In this document: in pieces, positions 32,265 through 42,399 of the stretch
Position numbering within the stretch: position 1 is the first letter of the stretch
How the letters are laid out: each line of letters opens with the position of its first letter
Source of the DNA: Symbiodinium natans
Taxonomy: Eukaryota > Sar > Dinophyceae > Suessiales > Symbiodiniaceae
DNA length: 64,000 bases
Reading direction: 5' to 3'
Assembly (NCBI GenBank): GCA_905221605.1
Contig: CAJNDS010002111.1
Location: 505,565-569,564 of the forward strand
The notes under the pieces: generated by a model
What the model was told of the DNA's origin: nothing
The model's input: the letters and a program-made list of their open reading frames with translations, nothing else
The model's database searches: none
Made by a program: the position numbers and the translations under genes

Positions 32265-34475
32265 TTCTACCCCGAACCCCTCGATCCTTGTTTGGGAGGC
32301 CGTGGACAGCCCGGTCTTCAGCGCGGGCGGCCTGGAGCGCCTCCAGTTCCATTTCTATCCCAAGGGCTGTGTCGGGCGCCCGGAGGTTGAGGGTTTAGGG
32401 AGTTTAGGGTGGAGGGTGGAGGTTTGAGGGTTGATGGTTGAAGGTGGAGGGTTGACAGTCGGGGGTGTGTGTTTTTGATGGGGCAAGAGAAGGGTTGAAG
32501 GGGTGCCTCTGGCGTAGAGGGGTTTCAGAGTGCAAGCTTGGCGACCTCTGCAGTTTAGGGCTGCGCCTGCACCCGTTTGCTGTGTTTGGGTTTGGGGGTG
32601 GGAAGGAACCCTGAAGCCCATGACCCGAGGAGTCTGCCGGGGCAGCCTCACCCTGCTCCCTGTTCATCAGCGGCCCAGACAAGGGTGTCAGTGTGCGAGG
32701 CTGGGGCAGGGTTAAGGGTGTAGGGTTTAGGGCCCTACACCTCCACCCAACACCAGACCAATGGCTAACCAAACCCAACCCCAATCTAGCTAAGCCCAGC
32801 CCTAAAGCTATCTAAAGCTAACCAATTACAACCCTACCGACATCCACCTACCACCTACCCTACTTACCCTCCTACCACCTACCTACATCCACCTACCCAG
32901 GAGCCACCCACCTACCTTGCTTGAATAGAAATTTGTGAGTGAGGTTTCGCAGTACCATGCCCTGCCACGGTACATTTTTGGCAAACATACCGGTCCCAGA
33001 CAGTCAAAATGGTCTTGCTAAGGAAGTAGTGTGGCAGGTGCCGTTACTATGAAGTAGCTGTTTTTCGAAGTGTTGTCCAAACATTGTGTCGCTGCTGAAC
33101 ACATTGTAGGTATTAGACACATGAAGTCATTCGGGTTCGGAAATCAGTCCGGACTCACTTGTTCGAGACAGTTTAATAATCATTCTAAGGTCTGGGCTTG
33201 GGTTCTTCGGGTCTCTGGTGACATAGCTTCCTTAGACCGCTGTGTCAAAGTTAAGCCGCTCGCTTCTATTGTTCCATGCTGGGATGGCATATCTCCTGGC
33301 CTGTGACGTGATGTCCCAACAGCAACTTTTCCCCTTTCCCTTTGCATGATTTGACCAGTGATGACTGGTACTTGTCGACTTAGCAGGAGGCTCGTGAGGC
33401 TGATTGCAGATGTGCCCAAAAAAGTTTTTCGAATTGTTGTGTGATGTAAGCTGCATGTAAGCTGCATGTAAGCTGCTTGTAGCTACTAGTAGGCTACAAG
33501 TAGCCGCTAGTGGTCTACTTGTAGCTGCTAGAGTCTGCGAATCCCAGACGGGGCCACAGCCTGTATGCCTCATTCATCCTGCACGCACAGGCATCCCACT
33601 GGTAGACCGCCCTAGACCCCCCAAAACTGTAAAATCCCCCCAAACCCTAAACCCCTAGACCTCCCAAGAAACTTAGAACCACCCCCCAAACCCCAAGCCT
33701 AAAGCTCAGGCGTCCTCTGGGTGGGTGGCAACGGCCGCCAGTTCGAGCACCGCTTCGGAAAGCGAGGGGACATGGGGGGCCGCCCAAGGCGGAGAGGGTT
33801 TAAAAGTACCCTAAATGAGGTTATCAGCATAATTGCCATACTGAAAACCCTAGTTAGGTACCCATGAACCTCCAAGTAGGGTTTGGGGTTATTTGGGGTT
33901 TCGGGCTGAGGGTTTCAGGGTTTAGGGCTCCGGGGTTAAGCCAAAAGGAAGCTCAGCCTGTAAGTCTCGCGCTTACGGTTCCGTGTTCGCGGTTGCCTCG
34001 GGCTCAGGGGTTGTTTCACTACCTGAACCCGACATCGCTTTTTATCTGGGAAAAGCTGTCTGAAGCCTCTAAACATAGCACATATGGTTTAGCTGGGATT
34101 CGATTCAGGCACTTCGAACTCTGCATTAGCTGACTTCTTAATGCACACGTCTCCCCTCCCCTCCCAAAGAAGGAGTCCATAACAACAACAAACCACGAAC
34201 CCCTACACCTTCTTTAGAATAACTAGGAAGTCTAAACCCCGAAACTCCTAACCTCAACCCCTAAGCACCTAAACCAAAGAACCTAGACCCTAGACCCCAA
34301 ACCCTAAACCCCTAAACCCCTAAACCCCTAAACCCTTATTCCCTAACCCCTAAACCCCTATTCCCTAGACCCTAAACCCCTGAAACCCCTGAAGCCCCTA
34401 AACCTTTGTCGTTGGAGGTTCTGCGCACTGGAGCAGCTCCTGGATCCAGCGGACTGGGCTCCTCGACAGCGCCCG
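32265..34475 (+). CDS. MATH-like domain gene, at least four exons
   Basis: Exons: A 32265-32385, B 32630-32705, C 33710-33788, D 34418 to about 34475. A contains WEAVDSPVFSAGGLERLQFH followed by FYPKG; B contains CSLFISGPDKGVSVRGW; C contains NGRQFEHRFGKRGDMGGRP; D contains FCALEQLLDPADW. In order these fit a MATH/TRAF-like beta-sandwich: the L.FYP.G strand, the CSLF strand, the F.HRF strand, then a closing F..LE.LLDP helix region. Junctions keep phase. A-B would be GT-AG at phase 0, B-C GC-AG (GCAGGG to GCTCAG), and C-D GC-AG (GCGGAG to TTGGAG) joining AG to G to restore Arg. Telomere-like repeats fill the introns: C-rich before A, C and D; G-rich after A, B and D. MATH domains bind protein partners; the rest of the protein is unseen, so no further role is inferred. 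Neither start nor stop is located. Confidence 0.6.
33445..33535 (+). repeat. Short tandem and inverted repeat
   Basis: ATGTAAGCTGC repeated three times, then CTAC/GTAG-rich palindromic sequence (for example GTAGCTACTAGTAGGCTAC). Lies in the intron between exons B and C of the MATH-like gene. Confidence 0.6.
34285..34400 (+). repeat. Degenerate (CCCTAAA)n array
   Basis: C-rich units, many with an extra C (CCCCTAAA), directly before exon D of the MATH-like gene. G-rich units follow it at 34508-34615. Confidence 0.8.
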
Positions 34476-34819
34476 GGGGGGGGGGGGGGCGCACTTTTTT
34501 TTTCTTCTGGCGACTCAGGGGGTTTAGGGGTTAGGTTTTTGAGGGTTTGGGGCGTAGGGTGTAGGGTTTAGGGTTTAGGGATGTTTAGGGTTTAGGGTTT
34601 CGGGTTTAGGGCGTTAGAGCCCTGGCTTAGGGTTAAGGGCCTCACGGTTGGACTCGTCTTTTGGGTGCTTTGGGTAGCCCTTGCACCCTAAACCGCCCTT
34701 TCCGTGAGCACACGCCAAGCCTCGTCTTGACATGTCTTGAGAAGGTGATCCTTGCGCTCGACATAGCGGAGGTCGAGCAGGCAGGGCACCATAACCCCTA
34801 CACGGCTTAGGGCTCACCT

Positions 34820-34945
34820 TAAACCCTAAACCCTAAACCCTAAACCCTAAACCCTAAACCCTAAACCCTAAACCCCAAACCCCAAACCCTAAACCCTAAA
34901 CCCTAAACCCTAAACCCTAAACCCTAAACCCTAAACCCTAAACCC
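34820..34945 (+). repeat. Telomere-like (CCCTAAA)n array
   Basis: About 18 near-perfect heptamers, two of them CCCCAAA. Confidence 0.9.
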
Positions 34946-35292
34946 AAGAATTCTGTGGTTTTAGGGTTCATGGCCCAGGGGGTTTTTGGGTTTCTGTGCT
35001 TCGATAGGGTTTAATGGTCATGGGTATCGGGTACGGGTTAATGGTCATGGGTATCGGGTTTGGATTTTACGCAATCGCGGGGTACCACGGCCCGCATGTG
35101 GTCGGTACATGTGGTTTACGATTACGTTTTCGTGTCTTTCGGCGCTGTACTGACCAGGATGCAGGAAAGGTGGTTGTCAGGTCTTGCTAGTTCATTGAAC
35201 CTTCAACATTGCAATTTTTGATTTGTAACTGCGGTGCCTTTCATGTCACAGTGTGCAATGCAGTACATGTTACGCTTCTAGAGCACAAGCCC

Positions 35293-35452
35293 TGGACCCT
35301 AAACCCTAAACCCTAAACCCTAAACCCTAAACCCTAAACCCTAAACCCTAAACCCTAAACCCTAAACCCTAAACCCTAAACCCTAAACCCTAAACCCTAA
35401 ACCCTAAATCCTAAATCCCTAAACCCTAAACCCTAAACCCTAAACCCTAAAC
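35293..35452 (+). repeat. Long (CCCTAAA)n array
   Basis: About 22 C-rich heptamers, 50 bp upstream of the exon candidate at 35502. Confidence 0.92.
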
Positions 35453-35501
35453 AACAACGAAGGAACTTTAGTGAGTGATGCAAGAAGTTTGACATTGGCA
35501 G

Positions 35502-35584
35502 GACCTCCCCGAGCACAACCAGGCACTTGTCCTCCGCGAAGCCCGGAGCGGCTCAGCCAACAGAGGGAACTCATTCGGAGCCCT
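35502..35584 (+). CDS. Candidate exon
   Basis: GACATTGGCAG precedes G; the frame DLPEHNQALVLREARSGSAN continues RGNSFGA and meets CTGAAGCC, a possible GA donor. Clearly protein-like. It may be a later exon of the MATH-like gene, but this is not shown. Confidence 0.5.
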
Positions 35585-35589
35585 GAAGC

Positions 35590-35730
35590 CTAAACCCCAA
35601 AAAACCCCAAAAAACCCAAAACACCCCAAAACCCCAGAACCCCAAAACCCCAAAAAACCCCAAAACCCCCAAACCCCCAAAACCCCAAAACTCCAAAACC
35701 CCAAAAACCCCAAAACCCCAAAACCTCAAA
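35590..35730 (+). repeat. (CCCCAAAA)-type repeat
   Basis: Irregular CCCCAAAA and CCCCAAAAAA units, unlike the heptamers elsewhere. C-rich orientation after an exon candidate, an exception to the usual polarity. Confidence 0.8.
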
Positions 35731-35976
35731 ACGGCTCAACCCCCTAAACCTCAAGCCCCAAAACCCTCTAAATCCTAGAAAACCCCATGCGCGCGCGCTT
35801 CGGATCTGCTACTGGGTTTAGGGTTTAGGGTTTAGGGTTTAGGGTTTAGAGTTTAGAGTTTGGAGTTTGGGGGTTAGGGTTCGGGGCTCGGCTTGGGCCT
35901 CTCAAGGGCGAGTGGGGGGAGCTTCTACGGTCGCGGCCTTGCCGCCAGGGAAGCTGTTGCAGTTTCGGGCCAGTTT

Positions 35977-36120
35977 AGGGCTTCTAGGGTTTTCCGGGGT
36001 TTGAGGGTTGAGGGCTTCTAGGGTTTTCCGGGGTTTGAGGGTTGAGGGCTTCTAGGGTTTTAGGGGGTTTGAGGGTTGAGGGCTTGTAGGGTTTTGGGGG
36101 TTTGAGGGTTGAGGGTTTTT
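35977..36120 (+). repeat. 34-bp minisatellite, four copies
   Basis: The unit starts GGGCTTCTAGGGTTTTCCGG and ends GTTTGAGGGTTGA, built from telomere-like words and amplified as one longer unit. The last copies lose a few bases. Confidence 0.8.
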
Positions 36121-36129
36121 GGGTGTAAG

Positions 36130-37345
36130 GGGTTTGGGCAGAGTAGACATCATAAGTTTAACGCCCTCGAAGCCACCCAGGGCTCGTCGGCAACATGAGC
36201 CGAACCCGAGACCAAGCAAGCATGTCGAACTCCAAAGCCCTTCTTTCTGCACCCAGATGCTTAGATCCTTCGGTACTGCGTTCAACCCCAAGCGCCCGCA
36301 GCCCAGAAGCTCGACACTCCCACGAAGATGTCTAGCAACCACCTCTGAGCAGCAAAGAAGCTTATAGAGACTGCTTTAGGGTTGTAGGGTTCCCTAAGTC
36401 CTAAACCCTAAGCCCTCAACCGGGCCAGCAGCCGAGTGGCTTAGGTATCCCAGCCTTCGAGCCCGTCTCCCCGATGCTGGGCCGCAGTTGGTTTCTCCTT
36501 GCAAAGCTTGGGGGGACATTCGCCACCTCTAGGGTGGAAAAACTCCTTGCAGTTTCTTGAAGACATCTTTATAAGGATTTTAAGGGAGGGGGGGTCTCAT
36601 GAGGCCTACCCCCCCCCCCCCCCCCCCATAAGATCCTTAAGGGCCCTATAACAATGCTATGGGACCATGTAACTACCCTGAATTTATCCTTCCTTGACAC
36701 CACAAAGAATGAACCCCTTAACGCCGAAAGCCCTGGCAGACGTGGACCCTGCAAACCCGAACGCTCTCCCCGCAAAAAGCTAAAACCCAAGCCCCCTAGA
36801 ACCCCAGGATCCTCAGCAAGAATACCGCGAACCTCCTGAAGCTCTAAGCCCTGAAACCTGAAATGCTGGGCCCCCTTGCTTCGGTTACCATCTTCCCGTT
36901 CCGACAGCCAGAAGACGCAACGATGGTCCTTCGGACCACCGCTGCCCTCTTGTGGGACAAACCGACGTTTCTCCTTCGGCAGGTGTTTTGGAGGTGAGCA
37001 TTCTGTTTGTTGCATGAGAGTCGTAACTCAGGAGCATCAAGGCCGTAGCCGACACGAACAAGGTTGAGTGTCAATGCATGTCTTAGATTGCAATCTCATT
37101 TCCACTGTTCAGCTTCGTTCTTGCCGGAGTCCAGGGGACGTGACTACCGCAAAACCTGACGCATGAGAACTCCGGGCAATAACGACCAAGCGCATCGCCT
37201 TCAAACCCTCTGAAGCCCCAAAACCCCCCTTAAGCCCGCAGCCCTTAAAACAACCCTGAAAACTCTGAAGCCCTGAGGCACCCAAAAGCCCTAAGGCCCC
37301 CTTAAAAACCACGGTTGCATCTCCAACGCCCCTGAGAAGCCCCGG
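36130..37345 (+). other. Unassigned sequence with homopolymers
   Basis: Contains a long C run at 36608-36627 and several short open frames without motifs. The open frame at 36569-37015 (-) has no recognisable domain. I see no exon here that I can defend. Confidence 0.3.
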
Positions 37346-37352
37346 GCACAAG

Positions 37353-37419
37353 GATGAGTCCCAACCGGAACCACGCCACCAGCGTGGCGCCGCAGACGGG
37401 CGCCCGCGCGTCCCTGAAG
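37353..37419 (+). CDS. Candidate exon, possible first exon
   Basis: GGCACAAG precedes G and then ATG; the frame MSPNRNHATSVAPQTGARAS then LK is followed by GCTGGT (GC donor). The ATG may be an initiator or an internal Met. Confidence 0.4.
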
Positions 37420-38247
37420 GCTGGTGTGAAAGGGTTTTCTTTTCTTAGGTGGGGTGCTTATGTGGGCGTGCTTAAGGGGGGTGCCTGAGTGGCGGTGCTT
37501 AAAAGGGGTGCCGAAAAGGGGGGAGGGCTTAAGGCTCTTGGTTGCAAAGTGTCCAGGATCACAACCTTTCGTTTGTCTTAGCTTCTAGTCGCTGGATTTG
37601 GAAAGTCAATTGTCCGTTGACGTACTGGTGTCCCTCGCAACATAAAGAAGGAGATGATGATGACGAGCTGGGTGAGTTTCAGGTAAACGACAGCCTTCGG
37701 TTTTCAGACTCCCCCAAGCTCGAAACCCAGGACTCCAACCGCAAGCCTAGACTGCAAAAGCCTCAGCGAAGCCATGCTCGCCAAGCGGAGGGCATCAAAA
37801 CACATGGTCACAAAACATCCGGGCTCCGTTCGGTTTTGTGAATGGGCCCCGGCGTTTTGCGATCATGCTGTATGATCTGGCTTGAAGCCCTACGACCCCC
37901 ACTGACTGGCCTGAAGGTGAAGCGGGAAGATCACTCGAAGATGGAGGAGCTCGCACCTCGCCTGCACTCGCCAGTGGTTGCGCTCTGGTGCAGAGTGCTC
38001 CGCGCTGAAGCAATGGAGAATCCCGCTTGGAGCACCCAAGGCCCCCCACGAGGGCTTCGCATATTGTTTGGGGATACCATCTAGTACAGGAGCCTTAATG
38101 ATTAGAAGAGGGTTTTGCGGAGTATTATTCCGGTATAATAATATAGGGACCATTAGAGTTCTATTAATAATGTTCCGATCCCTACAGTACCTCCACAAAA
38201 CATGAGTTTTTGGGATTTCAAGAGGGTACGAATGAATCCGATGTGAG

Positions 38248-38325
38248 GTCAAGAGCGTGTCCCTCCCCATGCTCAATGCCAAGATGATGAGCACCATGAG
38301 CATCTCGGCACATGACGGCCCCCAG
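38248..38325 (+). CDS. Candidate exon (26 codons)
   Basis: CGATGTGAG precedes G; the frame VKSVSLPMLNAKMMSTMSIS continues AHDGPQ and is followed by GTGCAT (GT donor). 78 nt, phase 0. Protein-like, not recognised. Confidence 0.5.
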
Positions 38326-38534
38326 GTGCATCTACCTCAATCCGTTTATTTCCTTTCGGCCTTTAGACCCTTTAGACTTCTGCACGTGCAGGTCGCAGCC
38401 TACAGCACATCACATGGGACGTTGCCAAGGGAGGTCTAAAGAGGGCTCCTTCCGCAGTGAACAGGTCGACTGTCTTTTCCATGGACTTGCCGTGTTCGGG
38501 CTTATGGGGTCGGTTTAGGGTTTAAATTCTAAAG

Positions 38535-38592
38535 CCCTACAACCCCACAAACCCACAAACCCCACAAACCCCACAAACCCCACAAACCCCTA
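38535..38592 (+). repeat. (CCCCACAAA)n 9-bp repeat
   Basis: Five or so units of CCCCACAAA, a heptamer relative with a two-base insertion. Confidence 0.8.
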
Positions 38593-38907
38593 AACAAGCA
38601 AGCCCTACAACCCTAAAACCCTAAGACCCTAAAACCCTCAAGCCCTAAGCCCTAAAACCCTACACCCTAACCGTACATCTCCCTACACCCCGGCACACGC
38701 CTTTCCAAGCCATGTTGGACCGTAGAGGGGATCTTTTTGGGAGTTCAGTGTTCAGTATTTGGGTTTAGAGGTGAGGGTTGAGGGCCATACGTACTGTACG
38801 TACTTGGCCAAGAGTTGAACTTATGGAATTTGTTCTTGAAGTACTTGGATCTTTGTCTTCCTTTGCTTTTGGAGAATGAAGCGATCGTCTTGAGGTCTGG
38901 CCTGCAT

Positions 38908-39140
38908 CCCTAAACCCTAAACCCTAAACCCTAAACCCTAAACCCTAAACCCTAAACCCTAAACCCTAAACCCTAAACCCTAAACCCTAAACCCTAAACC
39001 CTAAACCCTAAACCCTAAACCCCAAACCCTAAACCCCAAACCCTAAACCCTAAACCCTAAACCAGAAAAAACCCTAAACCCTAAACCCTAAACCCTAAAC
39101 CAGAAACACCCTAAACCCTAAACCCTACACCCTAAACCGT
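38908..39140 (+). repeat. Long (CCCTAAA)n array
   Basis: About 30 heptamers with a few CCCCAAA units and two ACCAGAAA interruptions. Confidence 0.92.
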
Positions 39141-39742
39141 AACCCGTTGAAGTTCAGGGTTTTCTTTTTACCGGTTTCGAGGCACACAGAGCTCGAAGAC
39201 CCGGCGAGCCATCGACTACTGATGGATGCCGGGGCCTCCAGAGGGGAAGGCATCGTTATGCTGGCAATTTGGCTGGGCACCAATTTCATTGCTGTTTTCC
39301 CCTAGTTCTTAAGTAGGGGACCCGTTTTTTCTTTTTTTAAATCAAAAATTATATCCTTGTCCCCCATGATCTTGAGGACGTGTTGAAGTCTGATCCCTAA
39401 ACCCGACCGCACCCGAGTTGAACGTCGGCCTGGGGTCCAGTCCTGGGTTCGGGGTCTTGCTCGTTCTTTCAGGGGGTTTAGGGTTTAGGGTTTAGGGGTT
39501 AAAGGATCTGAACCCTGCACCCGAAGCCCTGTTTTAAAACAACTAGGGTGGCGGGGAACCTCGTTGTAAGGTATGAGGCTGCGTGGCTCTTCGGGTTGGG
39601 CTATTGAACCCACATCCCCAAACCTCAAACTCCAAACCCAAAGGCCTTTAAACACCCCAAAACCCCAAAGCCCCTAACCCCTCTGGGCCCCAACGCCCTC
39701 AACCCTCAACCCCCTACCCCTAAACCCTCTCTTCTCCTTCAG

Positions 39743-39768
39743 TATGGCAGCGAGTCACCCGAAGAAGG
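39743..39768 (+). CDS. Possible micro-exon
   Basis: The pyrimidine-rich acceptor CTTCTCCTTCAG is the most canonical in the window. The frame YGSESPEE is followed by GTTTTG. Only 26 nt, so weak as coding sequence. Confidence 0.3.
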
Positions 39769-39956
39769 GTTTTGCCCCTCTAAAACCTAACCCTAAACCC
39801 TAAACCCTATACCCTAACCCCTAAACCCTAAACCCTAAACCCCATACTTCTCTTCCGCCTGGTCCTGGTCACCGGTCGTGCAAGGGGCGAAGTTTCGACC
39901 TCTCAGCAGTAGGAACATCAAAGACATGAGCTAAAGCAGTGGCTTACTCGTTCTTA

Positions 39957-40037
39957 GTAGGGAATGGGGGAATGAGGTATCATCCCTTAGAGGGTATATG
40001 TAGGGGGTATAAGGTACCTAATTCGCTCATTCCCTAC
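39957..40037 (+). mobile_element. MITE-like element, family C
   Basis: Left end GTAGGGAATGGGGGAATGAG; right end in reverse complement GTAGGGAATGAGCGAATTAG. Second copy of the element at 9977-10055; both are preceded by CTTA and followed by ACCAAC or AACCAAC. Confidence 0.7.
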
Positions 40038-40154
40038 TACCAACCAGGGGGGTTAGCCAATCATATCCTGTATTGGTATAGTATACACGGCCCAACTTCC
40101 ATTCAGTGAGCCTGGCTCCTACATGCTTGCTCTAGCCTGGTGGTTCAGGGCCCT

Positions 40155-40300
40155 TAAGCCCTAAACCCTAAAGCCCCTAAACCCTAAACCCTAAACCCTA
40201 AACCCTAAACCCTAAACCCTAAACCCTAAACCCTAAACCCTAAACCCTAAACCCTGAACCCTGAACCCTAAACCCTAAACCCTAAACCCTAAACCCTAAG
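40155..40300 (+). repeat. Long (CCCTAAA)n array
   Basis: About 20 C-rich heptamers at the left edge of duplicated unit 1. Confidence 0.9.
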
Positions 40301-41835
40301 CCCACAAGCTTCGAACAGACCGGGGCTGAGGCCATCCAGCCGCTGGGAGTCACCTGGCCACCTCCACGGCGTATGCATGAGGGACCCCCCCCCAAAATGG
40401 AGAGGCCGTAAATCCCAAACCCTCGCCCCGAAATGATGAGGCCCCCTGCGCCCTCAGCCCCGGAACCCTAAGGTCTGAAACCTTAAAGGGTTTAGGGTTT
40501 AGGGCTTAGGGTTTAGGGTTTAGGGCTTGAACCACCATAGAACCCTTAAAGCCGAAACACTCGACAAAGCTCGTGAAGCGACATTGTCCAAAGCTGTCTC
40601 ACGAATTTGCTCCCCAGGCGCGTCACCTCACTGGGTCCGGCTGAAGGTTTGTAGGGCTTTAAGGGCTTTAGGCCTTTAGGGTTTAGGGTTGCTATAGGGG
40701 TTGGAGCAATGGCTAATAGCATTCCCTTATGGTCCCTTTGTATTTCTACTATAAGAGCTCCCAAAACCCTATTCTAATTTTTAAGGCCCCCTATTCTTAG
40801 GGCTTTGGGGTGTTGAGGCTTAGCATTTAGGGCGTAGCCAGGCCTGGCTCGGAAATCCAAACCTTAGCCCCCTCCCCTCTAGACTACCCTCGGCCCTTAA
40901 CCACAAGCCTGCACACCGCACTTCAAAACCAAAACTTAACACCTCAGCCCTCTAAGCCCTTGGTACCTCGTTTGGCGGGGGTTCAGGGTTACGGTTGAGC
41001 CTACTGCTTGACTTGCTGAAAAACCTACCCTTAAACCCTAAAGCCTAAACCAAAAACCCAAAACCCTACAACCCTAAACCCTGAACGCTACACCCGAGAA
41101 CCTCAAATCCAAAACCCAAACCTTGAAAGATTGGGCCAGTTGCGGTTTAGGGCTTCGGGCTTAGGCTTAGGGCTAAGGGCTTAGGGCTTAGGGTTTAGGG
41201 TTGCGCTTCACCACCCTTACATCTGTTTCGGCTGGGGTTGCCGGAGCCAGTGCTCGCGTCAGCATCTGTGCAAGCACACTGCTGCCAGCGTGAGCGTGGC
41301 ACGTCAAGCGCAGCGAAGTTTCTAGCGGGAAGTGATCCCGATCTTCTCTTGGCAGCGCAGCATGCAAAAGCAAGCCAGCTTCCGTGACCGATGCATTGCA
41401 AGGTTTCAAGTAAGCGTCGACTTGGGACATGCAGCAGTCAGGTAGGTGCCGCACACGCCGAAGCCGTGCTCAAGCCTGTAGCCGTTCAAGGAAATCCATG
41501 AACCACCTCAACCAAAGAACGTCCCAAGCACTGGCCCAGGCAATCCATGAACCGGAAAAGGAGCCTAAATTCTGGAGAGTTCATGACGCCAGAAGGCCCT
41601 ACCCTTGTACTCCTGAGGCTGGATCCTCCCCCATGCCCCGACCTGAACCCCAACGAGCCCCAAAACCTGCAACTCCCTGTACCCCTGCAACCCTTTGCCG
41701 CCGCCTCCACGGGCGCTTGCGCGACGAAGCCCTTCCACAGTGCCCTCGGACCTAAAACTGGAATCGTGATACATGTCTCATTGAACTTACTTCGGGGTAG
41801 GCGCGCGAGTCGTGGGCTTCAGGTTCAGGATCCCG
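40294..41835 (+). repeat. Duplicated unit, copy 1
   Basis: Homologous to 45636-47540 and, from about 41130 on, to 50568-51625. Shared landmarks: CTCGACAAAGCTCGTGAAGC near 40560 (also near 45683); GCTCGCGTCAGCATCTGTGC near 41245; and AATCCATGAACC near 41520. A 200-bp block around 41231-41440 is open on both strands in all copies, so coding cannot be told from non-coding. Copy 1 lacks the (CCCCAAA)n array of copy 2. Confidence 0.8.
40705..40800 (+). mobile_element. Short dispersed element, family D
   Basis: Shares TTCCCTTATGGTCCC, then CTATAA, then CCCAAAACCCTATTCTAATT with 41838, 45815 and 55661. This copy and that at 45815 are duplicated with their unit; the other two are at different sites. 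Confidence 0.55.
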
Positions 41836-41837
41836 GT

Positions 41838-41869
41838 CGGAATAAGGCTCATAGTATTCCCGTATGGTC

Positions 41870-41904
<35 letters not shown>

Positions 41905-41975
41905 CATACATACACATACACATACACACTATAATAACCCCCAAAACCCTATTCTAATTGTCAGGCCCCTATATG
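41838..41975 (+). mobile_element. Short dispersed element, family D, with microsatellite
   Basis: GGAATAAGGCTCATAGTATT, then TATGGTCCC, a (TA)n/(CATA)n microsatellite, then ACTATAATAACCCCCAAAAC. The AT-rich centre of the element has expanded here. Confidence 0.55.
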
Positions 41976-42265
41976 AACTCCCTGTGAGACTTAAACTACG
42001 AGCCCGCAGCTCCCTGAAGCTTGCAGCTCCACTGACCTGAAGCGTCAGTGGGATGTCAACAACCCTGAACCCTGAGCTTTCACTTAGCCTGTCAAGCCCT
42101 AAACCTGAAAGCCTGAACGTTAGGCACATGTGGGTTTAGGTTTGATGGTTGTCGCCAGGAAGGGGAGGTCTCGCCAGCAATACAAAAGCAACCGCAAAGG
42201 TTTGGGGTTTAGTAGGGCTTAAGGTGTAGGATCCGTTTTGCGGGTTTAGGGTTCAGGGAAATGCC

Positions 42266-42350
42266 AAAACTTCAGCGAGGGCTACCGGCGCTTGCCTGCC
42301 GTGCTGGAGCTACTGTGGCCTTCACTGGGGTCGGCTTCCCGAGGCGGCAG
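42266..42350 (+). CDS. Coding-like island duplicated at 52366
   Basis: The frame FSEGYRRLPAVLELLWPSLG is homologous to FREGHRRWPAVLAPLLAGLG at 52366. This copy lacks about 25 bp in the middle, so the frame differs after the shared start, and it may be a decayed copy. Confidence 0.4.
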
Positions 42351-42399
42351 AGGGGGAGGGTTCGGAAGGGTTTAGGGCTTTTGGGGTTTAGGTACGCAC

